From Apostichopus japonicus (lineage: Eukaryota; Echinodermata; Holothuroidea; Aspidochirotida; Stichopodidae): 64,000 nucleotides of DNA. The notes under the pieces were generated by a model. The model did no database searches, was not told the origin of the DNA, and worked only from the letters and a program-made list of their open reading frames with translations. This document shows, one piece after another, positions 31,401 to 36,450 of the stretch (positions within the stretch are counted from its first letter, which is position 1; each line of letters begins with the position of its first letter). A program made the translations under genes and the position numbers. The stretch is taken from contig NC_092583.1 in the NCBI RefSeq assembly GCF_037975245.1, forward strand, positions 10,140,764-10,204,763. Reading direction: 5' to 3'.

Positions 31401-33427
31401 CCTGGGGGCGTTGGGACGTCTCAGGGGGTGCTACATGGCACACGGGGAGTAGGGGCGTTGCCACTGATTTGGCCGTCCCTGACGATGCGACACAACACTG
31501 CAACAATTTAGGGCACAATAAGTCATCCAGGGGGTCTGGGAGCCAAAAAAATTAACTATTGTTGAGGAAAAATTCATCATCTTGTAGGGAATGTATAGGC
31601 TATTTTTTTAATTCATATATATGCATATCTTCGGACAGTCTGATTGCTCGCTTGAGCGGCCGACTATGAACGGTAGGTTGAGGGGAGGGGTAGTGGGGGG
31701 CATTCGGTTCAAAGATGGTCGAAGGGGGCGATTGTCTAAAAAAGTTTGAGAACCACTGTATTAGACGAAGTCTCACACATTATAACATATGAAACCTAAT
31801 GCCTGTACAGTTTCTTTATGTTTGTAGACATCTACGTCTGCTACAGTTTGGCGCATGTGCATGTCGGTAATATGACGTAAAAGCTGGCTTTCTTGTACTC
31901 GCCCGTACATCCATAGGCCTATATATATCTTTCATCTCGGATAGTATAACTTTCAAAAATTCATTCCCTGAGACCTATAGTTAAGCTTTATGATCCTACG
32001 AACCCTCCTTCTAAAATACGAGTTTAATATATACTTCAACAGTCTAATGGCGTTTTAAACATAATTTACCTCATTTCAATCAATTGAACGAACTTTCCTT
32101 TTAATAATTTGTACTCAACTTATGTACTATAAATGTTAAACGGCATTTGAAATCTAAAACTTGACACGTCTTTAGCGTCTGAAATGTCCAAAGCATACTT
32201 TAAACGGATTGAGCTCTCCTCGCTCTCGTTAATCCTTTGGGAATATCCTTATTTTGAGAGCCCTTTTGTCAGCAGTCGCGTGGGCAGAGGGCACCCACCT
32301 ACATTACCTGTCTGGGGATGGGGGGGGGGTGAGCCACTCCTCCGGGTGTACACTCTCCTGTCCAACATCACACAAAAAAAATCAAGAGTATTTATTAACC
32401 ACAACTTTGCGTTTATATATCTAATAACTGACCTTATTTTATAGTCTAAATTTGCTTAAAATGCATCATTTGACGTCTAAACTTTTATGTTTTTTTTTCT
32501 ATTTCTGGGGAGGACCACCACACCGCTTACATATAGATGTTGGCTTGGACGACCCCGAGGCCACACCCAGTCCTTAACGACTTCCTACACTAGCCTTTTG
32601 GAACTGACGCAAAGGTCCATGCTTCTGTCTAAATCAGTCGGGGGTGGGGATGGGGTGCCTTTAGATTCAGTGGCGGAGCTAGGGGTATTGGTCAGGAGGG
32701 GCGAGAATGGTCTGTAGGGGCGCTTTCGACACTATCTAAGAGGAGCGCCACCACTGGTTGGCGCGTAGCGTACAGACAATTTTTGAGTAAAGATACTCCC
32801 TAGATCGCCGGAAATGACCCTTTCCGGGCCTGGCTAATTTGCAGATCAACGAAGAATAAATAGGTGTCATCGCCAAATTACACGAACAAAATGTGACAAA
32901 TGTCAATAAGTAGATGATTGACTTAAACGACAATTCACAATTCACCGCGACAAAACAAAATTCTTTCTCGGATGATTCAATCTGCCGAAACTTGCATTTG
33001 AAATCAGATTCTCAACGCAGTGGAGATTACACGGACCATTACCTTTATATTAGGTCTGTGTTAATAGCAATCCAATGTAACATATTTTTAACCTTTTTGT
33101 TTTTAAATACGATCATAATATCTCTGTATAGTTATTATTTATATTTTGGAGCGGGGAGGGAGTGGATGAAAAGGGGCTTTCGACGACATTTACTGCTATT
33201 AATATATTTTATCATTCAGAGAGGGTAGCCTGTGTGGGATGGGAGGAGGGGGGGGGGGGTGCAGCATATATAGATTTATAGATTTTTTCCCAATAGGCTG
33301 ACAATAGATCGATGATTCCCACACTATAGTTTCTGAAATAACTTTTTGAATACTTACCGCTACAGACGGTTACTTGTAAGAGGAGAAGAGCAGCACTCCA
33401 ACACACCAGACGGCCTTTGTTGGCCAT
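1051..33427 (-). CDS. Gene A: large CUB / C-type lectin / fibronectin III mosaic protein (partial, 28 exons)
   Basis: Predicted secreted or cell-surface adhesion or recognition protein. Twenty-eight exons join in frame to about 1,914 codons and continue past the left edge. Domains by residue: signal peptide 1-24; CUB1 24-144; CUB2 145-255; CUB3 256-378; CUB4 379-507; CUB5 508-625; CUB6 626-739; CTLD1 740-876; FN3-1 877-977; CTLD2 978-1109; FN3-2 1110-1213; CTLD3 1214-1344; FN3-3 1345-1446; CTLD4 1447-1573; FN3-4 1574-1675; CUB7 1676-1793; CUB8 1794-1914. Every module is bounded by phase 1 introns, as expected for exon shuffling. No transmembrane segment or stop is in view, so membrane attachment is unknown. 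CUBs carry only the first disulfide pair. I recognise no named orthologue; ligand and function are not shown by the sequence. Splice sites are by-eye calls. Confidence 0.85.
2276..2642 (+). mobile_element. hAT-like MITE with 8 bp target-site duplication (copy 1)
   Basis: Starts CAGTGGCGTAGGAAGG and ends CCGGTTCCTACGCCCTTG, so the termini are inverted repeats around GGCGTAGGAA. It is flanked by AGGCCTAG on both sides (2268-2275 and 2643-2650). Length 367 bp, no transposase. An 8 bp TSD and CA-G termini fit the hAT superfamily. It lies in the intron between exons 27 and 28. Confidence 0.85.
2694..2823 (-). CDS. Gene A exon 27: CUB7, second part
   Basis: 130 nt, phase 0 in (acceptor TTGTTGCAG), phase 1 out (donor GTAACATC). 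Reads IVSVSFVTDGTVQSQGFQIAYEAI. Same length and phases as exon 4, as expected for paralogous CUB modules. Confidence 0.8.
3267..3490 (-). CDS. Gene A exon 26: CUB7, first part
   Basis: 224 nt, phase 1 in (acceptor CTTTCAG), phase 0 out (donor GTAAAAGG). Reads GCVEP, VVESPFFPDNYPSGLDCTWVF and LQLEFLSWLLTDSADYLEI. Confidence 0.85.
4083..4388 (-). CDS. Gene A exon 25: FN3-4 (single exon)
   Basis: 306 nt, phase 1 at both ends (acceptor CTCGAAAG, donor GTAAGAC). Reads NIRASWTVSPYDCEVTGYKI, then LRSSTRYNLAVAAV. GC-rich and high in CG dinucleotides compared with the surrounding introns. Confidence 0.85.
4500..4640. repeat. AT-rich low-complexity tract
   Basis: About 140 bp made almost only of T and A (TTTTTAATTTTTAATTTTAT and similar), within the intron upstream of exon 25. 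Confidence 0.8.
4980..5455 (+). mobile_element. Non-LTR retrotransposon 3' end
   Basis: The plus-strand frame reads RATRQSKFITLLVPRTNGV, FPVSGPKLWNSLPNHLKCLP and FKSKLKAYLY, a clear LINE reverse-transcriptase C-terminus. It ends in a short TTATTATTA tail near 5455. The 5' part is missing. Confidence 0.75.
5698..5886 (-). CDS. Gene A exon 24: CTLD4, second half
   Basis: 189 nt, phase 1 at both ends (acceptor TATATTTAG, donor GTAACA). Reads WRWVDCSDKD, WFPGEPDDYGKQDC, FFYDWQC and FPYVCEV. EPN has become EPD and WND has become YDW, so the site is altered. Its acceptor and first 49 nt are tandemly duplicated at 6018-6066. Confidence 0.85.
5838..6197. repeat. 180 bp tandem duplication across the exon 24 acceptor
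   Basis: Copies 5838-6017 and 6018-6197 are nearly identical. Each has the first 49 nt of exon 24 (minus strand), the acceptor TATATTTAG and about 130 bp of intron. The outer copy offers a second, earlier acceptor that leads into a truncated exon. Confidence 0.9.
6415..6606 (-). CDS. Gene A exon 23: CTLD4, first half
   Basis: 192 nt, phase 1 at both ends (acceptor CTAACAG, donor GTTAGTCC). Reads GLCPQDYARLYMNTCYKLG, MSWDNARADCQS and ELMVINDDDEYDFI, ending IEWWMG. Confidence 0.85.
6780..7075 (-). mobile_element. Non-LTR retrotransposon 3' end
   Basis: The minus-strand frame reads YDLRTFASSAPCLWNSLPRT, then a diverged tail. The element ends with GGCGCTATATAAAAAT and an ATTATTATT run, typical of CR1/L2-like 3' ends. 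Confidence 0.7.
7436..7741 (-). CDS. Gene A exon 22: FN3-3 (single exon)
   Basis: 306 nt, phase 1 at both ends. Acceptor ATGCGACAG; donor GTAATT is off-consensus. Reads LNVSWDISENNCDLTGYRLW, YELKDLLPDTEYQLRMAA and EVHVRTANES. Confidence 0.85.
8405..8605 (-). CDS. Gene A exon 21: CTLD3, second half, with EPN and WND motifs
   Basis: 201 nt, phase 1 at both ends. Reads FRWVTCDD, WGDGEPNNLDDVQHC, GKWNDWKC and NYICEINEK. EPN plus WND is the canonical mannose-type Ca2+-dependent sugar site, and this is the only one of the four CTLDs that keeps both. Mannose-type binding is a prediction from these motifs. Confidence 0.9.
9041..9232 (-). CDS. Gene A exon 20: CTLD3, first half
   Basis: 192 nt, phase 1 at both ends (acceptor CTTTTGTAG, donor GTAAGC). 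Reads LCPPFYERGFENGCYRFV, SWFDARKNCKE and DLAVIDSQEELDFV, ending GGDWWIG. Confidence 0.85.
10097..10408 (-). CDS. Gene A exon 19: FN3-2 (single exon)
   Basis: 312 nt, phase 1 at both ends (acceptor CTCCTCGGCAG, donor GTAAATGG). Reads AGWSVQDRLCDVIGYNII, ending VEITTLPG. GC-richer than the flanking introns. The acceptor has a short pyrimidine tract, so the 5' edge is less certain. Confidence 0.8.
10989..11006. repeat. (AC)n microsatellite
   Basis: Short CA repeat next to poly-C tracts in the intron between exons 18 and 19. Confidence 0.8.
11467..11673 (-). CDS. Gene A exon 18: CTLD2, second half
   Basis: 207 nt, phase 1 at both ends. Reads FQWTTFCIG (extra Cys), WEQGSPATGE, GCVELDGASGEWRDVDC and MYVCEI. 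EPN is replaced by a GSPATGE loop and WND by WRD, so the canonical Ca2+ site is incomplete. Confidence 0.85.
11713..12065. repeat. Tandem duplication, ~155 bp unit, 2 copies
   Basis: AGAGGAAGGCTTT...ATATGATCCGAACGCCGGAAGG and the following TAGATGAACAATGTTGTA segment occur twice, about 153 bp apart, with a partial third beginning (AAGGTCTTCAAAAA). Located just upstream of exon 18 on the minus strand. Confidence 0.8.
12246..12312. repeat. TTAA/ATTA-rich palindromic tract
   Basis: Repeated TTAATTAATTA segments that can fold on themselves. Low complexity, located 25 bp past the exon 17 donor. Confidence 0.7.
12338..12526 (-). CDS. Gene A exon 17: CTLD2, first half
   Basis: 189 nt, phase 1 at both ends (acceptor CCGTTCAG, donor GTACGG). 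Reads VCPDGYFIGYDDGCYKLG, MSWKNARLDCAS and LVNIETADENELL, ending SYWI. Confidence 0.85.
12780..12972 (-). CDS. Gene A exon 16: FN3-1, second part
   Basis: 193 nt, phase 0 in (acceptor TTTCTAAACAG), phase 1 out (donor GTAAGTTT). Reads IRYNTSETDYEYVLV, then LEISGLSPETYYNFEMTLV, the usual FN3 F-strand with L-x-P-x-T-x-Y. Confidence 0.85.
13289..13398 (-). CDS. Gene A exon 15: FN3-1, first part
   Basis: 110 nt, phase 1 in, phase 0 out (donor GTGAGA). Reads RSVSLTWDVSPVNCDLEGYR. This FN3 is split by a phase 0 intron, whereas FN3-2 to FN3-4 are single exons. Confidence 0.85.
13939..14145 (-). CDS. Gene A exon 14: CTLD1, second half
   Basis: 207 nt, phase 1 at both ends. Reads FEWGDCSSS (Cys where WVDG is usual), EEKDCAYYD, FDDSEC and FPFVCEITQL. 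The Ca2+/sugar motifs are absent: no EPN or QPD, and the WND position reads FDD. Sugar binding by this module is therefore doubtful. Confidence 0.85.
14802..15005 (-). CDS. Gene A exon 13: CTLD1, first half
   Basis: 204 nt, phase 1 in (acceptor TTTCTTTCAG), phase 1 out. Long-form CTLD start: ECPDGWEF, then ETCYKF, SWLSARYECDN and DLVIITSQAELDYV. Ends at DIFWVG, just before the second lobe. Confidence 0.85.
15130..15590. repeat. AT-rich tandem tract (ATAATATATAATA-type)
   Basis: About 460 bp of loosely repeated TATAATAATGTATAATA units. It includes two copies of a non-AT block: CCAAGTTTCAAAG...GTCTGGTTGTAATT at about 15298 and 15584. Confidence 0.75.
15850..15967 (-). CDS. Gene A exon 12: CUB6, second part
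   Basis: 118 nt, phase 0 in (acceptor CTTAAAG), phase 1 out (donor GTGAGTA). Reads LNLRFTSDGSNRRGGFQITYEQV. The upstream intron (15968-17112) contains a LINE 3' end. Confidence 0.8.
16480..16762 (+). mobile_element. CR1/L2-like LINE 3' end
   Basis: The plus-strand frame reads SSNKLYLTVPKPHLKTYGYR, SGSYLWKKLPDHIR and TFKSLLKTHFF, followed by GTAAAGCGCCTTGAGCAG and TGGTGCTATATAAGT. This is the standard end of such elements. It lies in the intron between exons 11 and 12. Confidence 0.8.
17113..17336 (-). CDS. Gene A exon 11: CUB6, first part
   Basis: 224 nt, phase 1 in (acceptor GGCAAAAG, with a poor pyrimidine tract), phase 0 out (donor GTGAGAG). Reads TSCGVVTLHDEAGVITSPWYP, DCFWII and FDLEAGHDKLYVGG. 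Confidence 0.8.
18176..18358 (-). CDS. Gene A exon 10: CUB5, second part
   Basis: 183 nt, phase 1 in (acceptor TGCTTATAG), phase 1 out (donor GTATGTA). Reads EDNYDFVEIGSGDK, then MWVTFTSDDANHGQGFEMTV, clear CUB C-terminal strands. Confidence 0.8.
19155..19196. repeat. (TTC)n microsatellite
   Basis: Run of CTT triplets in the intron between exons 9 and 10. Confidence 0.8.
19251..19504 (+). mobile_element. tRNA-derived SINE, full-length copy
   Basis: The head reads GTTAGCTCAGTGGTAAACG (A box) and, about 45 bp later, CAGTTTGAGTCA (a degenerate B box). An unrelated ~170 bp body follows, then a (CATA)n tail. The body recurs in reverse at 28975-29136, which shows a dispersed family. Confidence 0.75.
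19530..19700 (-). CDS. Gene A exon 9: CUB5, first part
   Basis: 171 nt, phase 1 in and out (acceptor TTTATAAAG, donor GTAAATG). Cys pair at SCLQ and YCQW around SSPGYGSQGYSADTYCQW; then RLGVRFGETFDT. This CUB is split by a phase 1 intron, unlike CUB2, CUB6 and CUB7. Confidence 0.8.
20443..20627 (-). CDS. Gene A exon 8: CUB4, C-terminal part
   Basis: 185 nt, phase 2 in (acceptor ATCTCACAG), phase 1 out (donor GTACTGCC, a weaker site). Reads HDTLEVGIG, then SLWIKFQTDYSITSRGFSLQI, the normal CUB ending. Confidence 0.8.
21022..21108. repeat. (GGA)n microsatellite
   Basis: About 28 uninterrupted AGG triplets. The poly-Gly and poly-Pro open frames here are artefacts. Pure purine on the plus strand. 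Confidence 0.9.
21834..21963 (-). CDS. Gene A exon 7: CUB4, middle
   Basis: 130 nt, phase 1 in (acceptor GTTTCTTCAG), phase 2 out (donor GTGAGTA). Reads PEYPGYNNNTICNWQI, then LKLRFWDFETED, the central CUB strands with the second cysteine. The upstream intron holds the 106 bp tandem array. Confidence 0.8.
22005..22640. repeat. 106 bp tandem repeat, six copies
   Basis: Copies start near 22011, 22117, 22223, 22329, 22435 and 22541 and are over 90% alike by eye. Each carries GATGACTGCAGCATCCTGCAG and several CTGCAG palindromes. Located about 40 bp upstream of exon 7 on the minus strand. A dispersed repeat with the same ordered motifs lies at 23047, 25420 and other introns. Confidence 0.9.
23047..23190. 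repeat. Dispersed CTGCAG-rich repeat
   Basis: GGGGGCTGCAGCCTCACTGCAGCC..., then AGATAATCCCTATTGTTTG and GCTGCTGCAGCCTTCC. The same order of motifs is found near 2046, 4655, 13095 and 25420, so this is an interspersed family, probably the source of the 22005-22640 array. Confidence 0.55.
23193..23646. repeat. Tandem duplication (~240 bp) across the exon 6 donor
   Basis: Copy 1 (about 23193-23405) and copy 2 (about 23436-23646) both contain intron sequence, the donor CTTAC (minus GTAAG) and about 40 nt of the 3' end of exon 6. A third fragment, CCACAAAGTTCAATGGGATCC, sits at 23437-23457. Only copy 2 is joined to the exon 6 acceptor. Confidence 0.85.
23606..23677 (-). CDS. Gene A exon 6: CUB4, N-terminal strand
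   Basis: 72 nt, phase 1 in and out. Acceptor CTCTGGCAG; donor GTAAG at 23605. Encodes a short lead-in and IELCGTNLVVK, supplying the first CUB cysteine. The 3' half of the exon and its donor are tandemly duplicated downstream on the minus strand (see 23193-23646). Confidence 0.75.
24410..24778 (-). CDS. Gene A exon 5: CUB3 (single exon, cysteine-free)
   Basis: 369 nt, phase 1 at both ends (acceptor TTCCTTAG, donor GTAAGTTT). The fold is recognisable from NIHVFDLNLEEVYDMMMIGSG and VWFKTDYNETARGFNLWF. It has no cysteine at all, unlike the other CUBs of this protein, which keep one pair. Confidence 0.8.
25420..25600. repeat. Dispersed CTGCAG-rich repeat
   Basis: Another copy of the family at 23047: GGGGGCTGCAGCCTCCTGCAG, CCAGGCCTGTGTAAGATG, then CAGTTCAGCTTGCTGAAGC. 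Confidence 0.5.
25902..26031 (-). CDS. Gene A exon 4: CUB2, second part
   Basis: 130 nt, phase 0 in, phase 1 out (donor GTATGTG). Encodes the C-terminal strands: LTITFMSDST, then TGRGFRLTYKQV, the usual CUB ending. Too short to show up as a long open reading frame; found by phase and domain continuity. Confidence 0.8.
27048..27250 (-). CDS. Gene A exon 3: CUB2, first part
   Basis: 203 nt, entered in phase 1 (acceptor ATCGACAG), left in phase 0 (ATG then GTAAGAG). Shows FCESP and YNCQS as the first disulfide pair and the CUB turn ITSPMYPSMYNSGYNC. Continues in exon 4. Confidence 0.85.
27937..28299 (-). CDS. Gene A exon 2: CUB1 (single exon)
   Basis: Whole CUB domain in 363 nt, phase 1 at both ends. 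Acceptor TTCTTGCAG, donor GTAAGTAA. First Cys pair at ITCD and ENCAF; typical CUB strands at FDLEYKSDYLYIG and VWFLFQTDQDV, ending SSGFTFDYSV. An in-frame ATG lies upstream in the intron, but the splice to exon 1 gives a much better N-terminus. Confidence 0.85.
28975..29136 (-). mobile_element. tRNA-derived SINE, truncated copy
   Basis: Reverse complement of the body of the SINE at 19251-19504, over 85% alike by eye. It runs from the GATCCTCCTGCAAGCAGGAA end to ACATACATTAAT. The tRNA-like head is missing. Confidence 0.75.
29990..30245 (-). mobile_element. Possible tRNA(Leu/Ser)-like SINE
   Basis: On the minus strand TGTGGCCGAGTC (A-box-like, 30228-30239) is followed about 65 nt later by GGGGTTCGAAGG (B box, 30154-30165). 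This spacing suits tRNAs with a long variable arm. The far end has an ATTATTATT run (29960). No second copy was found in the window. Confidence 0.45.
30796..31087 (+). mobile_element. hAT-like MITE, 5'-truncated (copy 2)
   Basis: Same family and orientation as 2276-2642, starting inside the element at GGTGTCCCCCTCCCC and ending with the intact terminus GGTTCCTACGCCCTTG. The left terminus and TSD are lost. Confidence 0.8.
31365..31758. mobile_element. Non-autonomous hAT element (CAGTGGTTCTCAAA termini)
   Basis: Begins CAGTGGTTCTCAAAGTGG and ends AGTTTGAGAACCACTG, the inverted terminal repeat common in hAT/Charlie-type elements. Flanks TATAAGAT and TATTAGAC match at six of eight bases, a decayed 8 bp TSD. 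The 394 bp interior is GC-rich with no transposase frame. Confidence 0.8.
32665..32920. mobile_element. Interspersed repeat with GTTGGCGCG core (copy 1)
   Basis: Starts CAGTGGCGGAGCTAGGGG. The interior GAGCGCCACCACTGGTTGGC...CCAAATTACACGAACAAAATG is also found at 48340-48525. Only one terminus is recognisable here. Confidence 0.6.
33358..33427 (-). CDS. Gene A exon 1: signal peptide
   Basis: ATG at 33427 opens a classic signal peptide: MANKGR, then a hydrophobic core (AALLLLQVTVCS). The exon ends after 70 coding nt at a consensus donor (G then GTAAGTA), phase 1. Joined to exon 2 the junction codon is GCA, giving VCSA-QTT, a good signal peptidase site. The intron is about 5.1 kb. Confidence 0.85.
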
Positions 33428-33604
33428 GTTTTCACTTTCTCCCTAACAGTTTAGGAGGATCGTGCAATACGTGGATCAAATATTGAGGTCCTACAAACGA
33501 TCTGGTGATCCGTGCCAACGGTTGATCCTCTTTAATCACTCCGCAGTCAGTAGAGAGATAGCGAGAGAGAAGGAGTTAGACCCCAAACTGTACCGCACTA
33601 GGGA

Positions 33605-33640
33605 CGCACTGATACAGGAGTCCAAAGATTTTATTTAACG
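33605..33640 (-). promoter_or_regulatory. Candidate core promoter of gene A
   Basis: On the minus strand TAAATAAAA (33629-33637) lies about 25 nt before TCAGTGC, an initiator-like motif (33606-33612). A start there would give a 5' UTR of about 180 nt with no intron. Based only on motif spacing. Confidence 0.25.
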
Positions 33641-35099
33641 AAAAAACAATAGAAAATAAACACAGATAAGAAGTGTTTGTTTTAGACGATTTGCGGCTAT
33701 TTGTTCCTAGACTTAAGCTTTCACAAATATCTTAATCGCATCCATTATCTTCTATCCGTATGTATTGTGTGAACTAACTGTGATTCTTATTTTAGTGGCG
33801 CAATGTGTGCAACCTATATCGTATACACGGTCTAGTGTCAGGCCCCGTAGTTCAAGAAATGCTGTGTAGGGGGATGTATGATAGTGATAAATAAACTATT
33901 GGGAAGCACATAGCTATAGCAAGTTTTGGCAAACGGTGGGTACATAAGTGTGTATGGGAGGGGGTCGCGGGGGGGGGGGAGGGGGTTGTGCACCCAGTAA
34001 CCCAGCGTCTGCCTGGTATGAATATACAAAAGTAGGTGTTTATGAAAATACCTCTGTTCAAGTTCCCAAGTACAATGGTGTGTGTCAATGTTATACATTG
34101 AACGAGACGAAAAATCGTGGGCTAATGAACATATTAACTTGTTGTCAATAGTAAATAATTCAATTACATTTTCCTTTATTTGTTTTTTTTTTCTCTTTGC
34201 AGTGTTCTTAATATGGAAACGATTAAAGAACAGTCACATTTTAAACATAACAATTTCTTTTCCTTGACATTGTTTCATAATCCACTGCAGCTATAATTAA
34301 AAACATTTTATCTTTAATGTGAGTAAATTATCTTAATGTTCAGAAGTGTGGAAACAAATATGAACCCCGCCCGCCCCACCCACCCCAATACACCAAGTCC
34401 ATTGCCAAATCCTCTCTCGTGATCATTTAGCGAGTTGGTTGGTATAATCTGAATTCCAAAGAAAGTCCATAATGACAGATATTCGGGAATAAATTCCACC
34501 ACTTTCTATGGTATATGTTACAAATTTTGAAATTCAAATTTTACTTTAAGTAGGCCGAAAGCAATAACTTCTGGTTTAGAGCTACTCTTGCGAGAAACCA
34601 CACCTCGACGTCACGGTACAGTTAGTTTTTCTTTTTAATCTATCAGGCTATATTTACCAAAGGTTTCTAATCCAAGCGTGTTTCTAAGTCCTCAATTTGA
34701 TTGACCGATTATTAAGCCACCCTGATGATTAACGGAACTGTTTTCAAGCTTCTTTGCGATTGGTTTATATAAACGTTTACACAACAATCGTGTTTCAAAC
34801 AATTACTCATTATCAATAAACATGGACTGTGATGCTTATAATTCTTGGCAGTTTTTTAATCGATTGCGCGAGATATAATATGGGTGTGGTCCTTCTTACA
34901 GTTCTTCAAATTGCAATGATGGGGCGATGGTATGGTCACTTCTAACTTCTTCTTTTTTTCCATCAGTTTATCTATAGTAAGATCAGCTATTCTGTAAAAC
35001 TTTAGATCACTTCAAGGCTAAGAAGAACAAATATTATGTACTGTGTGTTCATAGTGACAAAACGGACAGATGTTAATGAATTATGTAATTAGTGAAGTT

Positions 35100-36070
35100 A
35101 CGTATGTAATCCATACTGAGCGCTAAAAGTATATATGTAATCACTGCAGATGATGGAAGTATGTAATCCATACTTATGCTAGAAGTATGTATATAGTCCA
35201 TACTTAGTGCAAGAATGTATGCAATCCATATTGATTGCCAGAGGTATGTAGTTTATACGTAGTGCTCTTAGGGTATGTAATCCATTCATAATTCGAAAAG
35301 GATGTAATCCATACAGAGTGCTGAAACCAAAATAATGCATACACAGTGTGTGCTAGAAGTATGTAATCTATACACAGACTTGAAGTATGTATTCTTACAG
35401 AGTACGAGAAGAATGTAATCCATACAGAGTGCTGGAACAAAATGATGTATACACAGTGTGTGCTATGGAAGTATGTAAGCTATACACATACTTGAAGAAT
35501 GTATTCCTTACAGGGTATGAGAAGAATGTAATCCATACAGAGTGCTGGAACAAAATAATGTATACATAGTGTGTGCTATGGAAGTATGTAAGCTATACAC
35601 ATACTTGAAGTATGTATTCCTTACAGAGTATGAGAAAAATGTAAACCACACAGAGTGCTGGAACAAAATAATAGTGTGTTCTATAGAAGTATGTAATCTA
35701 TACACATACTTTAAGTATGTATCCCTTACAGAGTACGAGAAGAATGTAATCCACAGAGTGCTGGAACAAAATAATGTATACACAGTGTATTCTAGAAGTA
35801 TGTAATCTATACACATACTTGAAGTATGTATTCCTTATAGAGTACGAGATGAATGTAATCCATACAGAGTGCTGGAACAAAATAGTGTATACAGATAGTG
35901 TGTTCTGTAGAAGAATGTAAGCTATACTTGAAGTATATGTATTCCATGCAAAGTGCACGTAAACGTATGCACTCCATGCAGAAATATGTAATCTATAGAG
36001 TGCACTTACAGAGTGCGAAAAATATATGTAAACCATGCATCATGCTAGAGGCACAATGCATACACAGTGT
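35100..36070. repeat. Degenerate tandem array, ~105-115 bp period
   Basis: Copies start near 35359, 35471, 35584, 35689, 35798 and 35913. Each contains GTATGTAATCTATACACATA, TGTATTCCTTACAGAGTA, GAATGTAATCCATACAGAGT and GCTGGAACAAAATAATG. The unit is built from shorter GTATGTAATCCATAC-like elements, which continue in weaker form on both sides. Confidence 0.85.
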
Positions 36071-36076
36071 ACTAGT

Positions 36077-36450
36077 ATACAAATAATGAATGGTTATGAG
36101 TGCAATAGTGAAAATATTTCATGAGTTGAAAGACGGAATGTTCCATTCAACGAGGCGCAGCCGAGTTGAACGAATGAAACATTTGCACTATTGCACGAAT
36201 GGAAACCATTCATTATTTGTTTTATACAACACCTTCAAATTTGGATATAATTGGATGTAAAATGCACTCATGCAACAGATTGTTTTGAACAGACAGGTTT
36301 CTCTGCTCTCTTATACCATTGAAAAAAAGTGCTATCAAAAAATTATAACACATGGTTTTATTTCATAGAGTGGAATAGAGCGGATTTTGCATGCAATCGA
36401 CGAGCAATTGACCAATCAAATGACCAGAATACAATTAGGTGTTGTATAAT
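36077..36450. mobile_element. Palindromic (foldback) element inside the array
   Basis: Two arms of about 50 bp, AATAATGAATGGTT...GTGCAATAGTG...TTTCAT (36083-36135) and its reverse complement (36170-36220), flank a GC-rich centre. A second inverted pair, TTATACAACACCT (36222) and AGGTGTTGTATAA (36437), closes the element. Array-like sequence resumes at about 36455. Confidence 0.6.

Larger units (their letters stand above)
28300..33357. other. Gene A intron 1
   Basis: 5.1 kb without visible coding sequence. It holds two SINE copies (28975-29136, 29990-30245), a truncated MITE (30796-31087), a complete hAT-like element (31365-31758) and a third repeat family (32665-32920). The remaining stretches are unremarkable AT-rich DNA. 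Confidence 0.7.
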
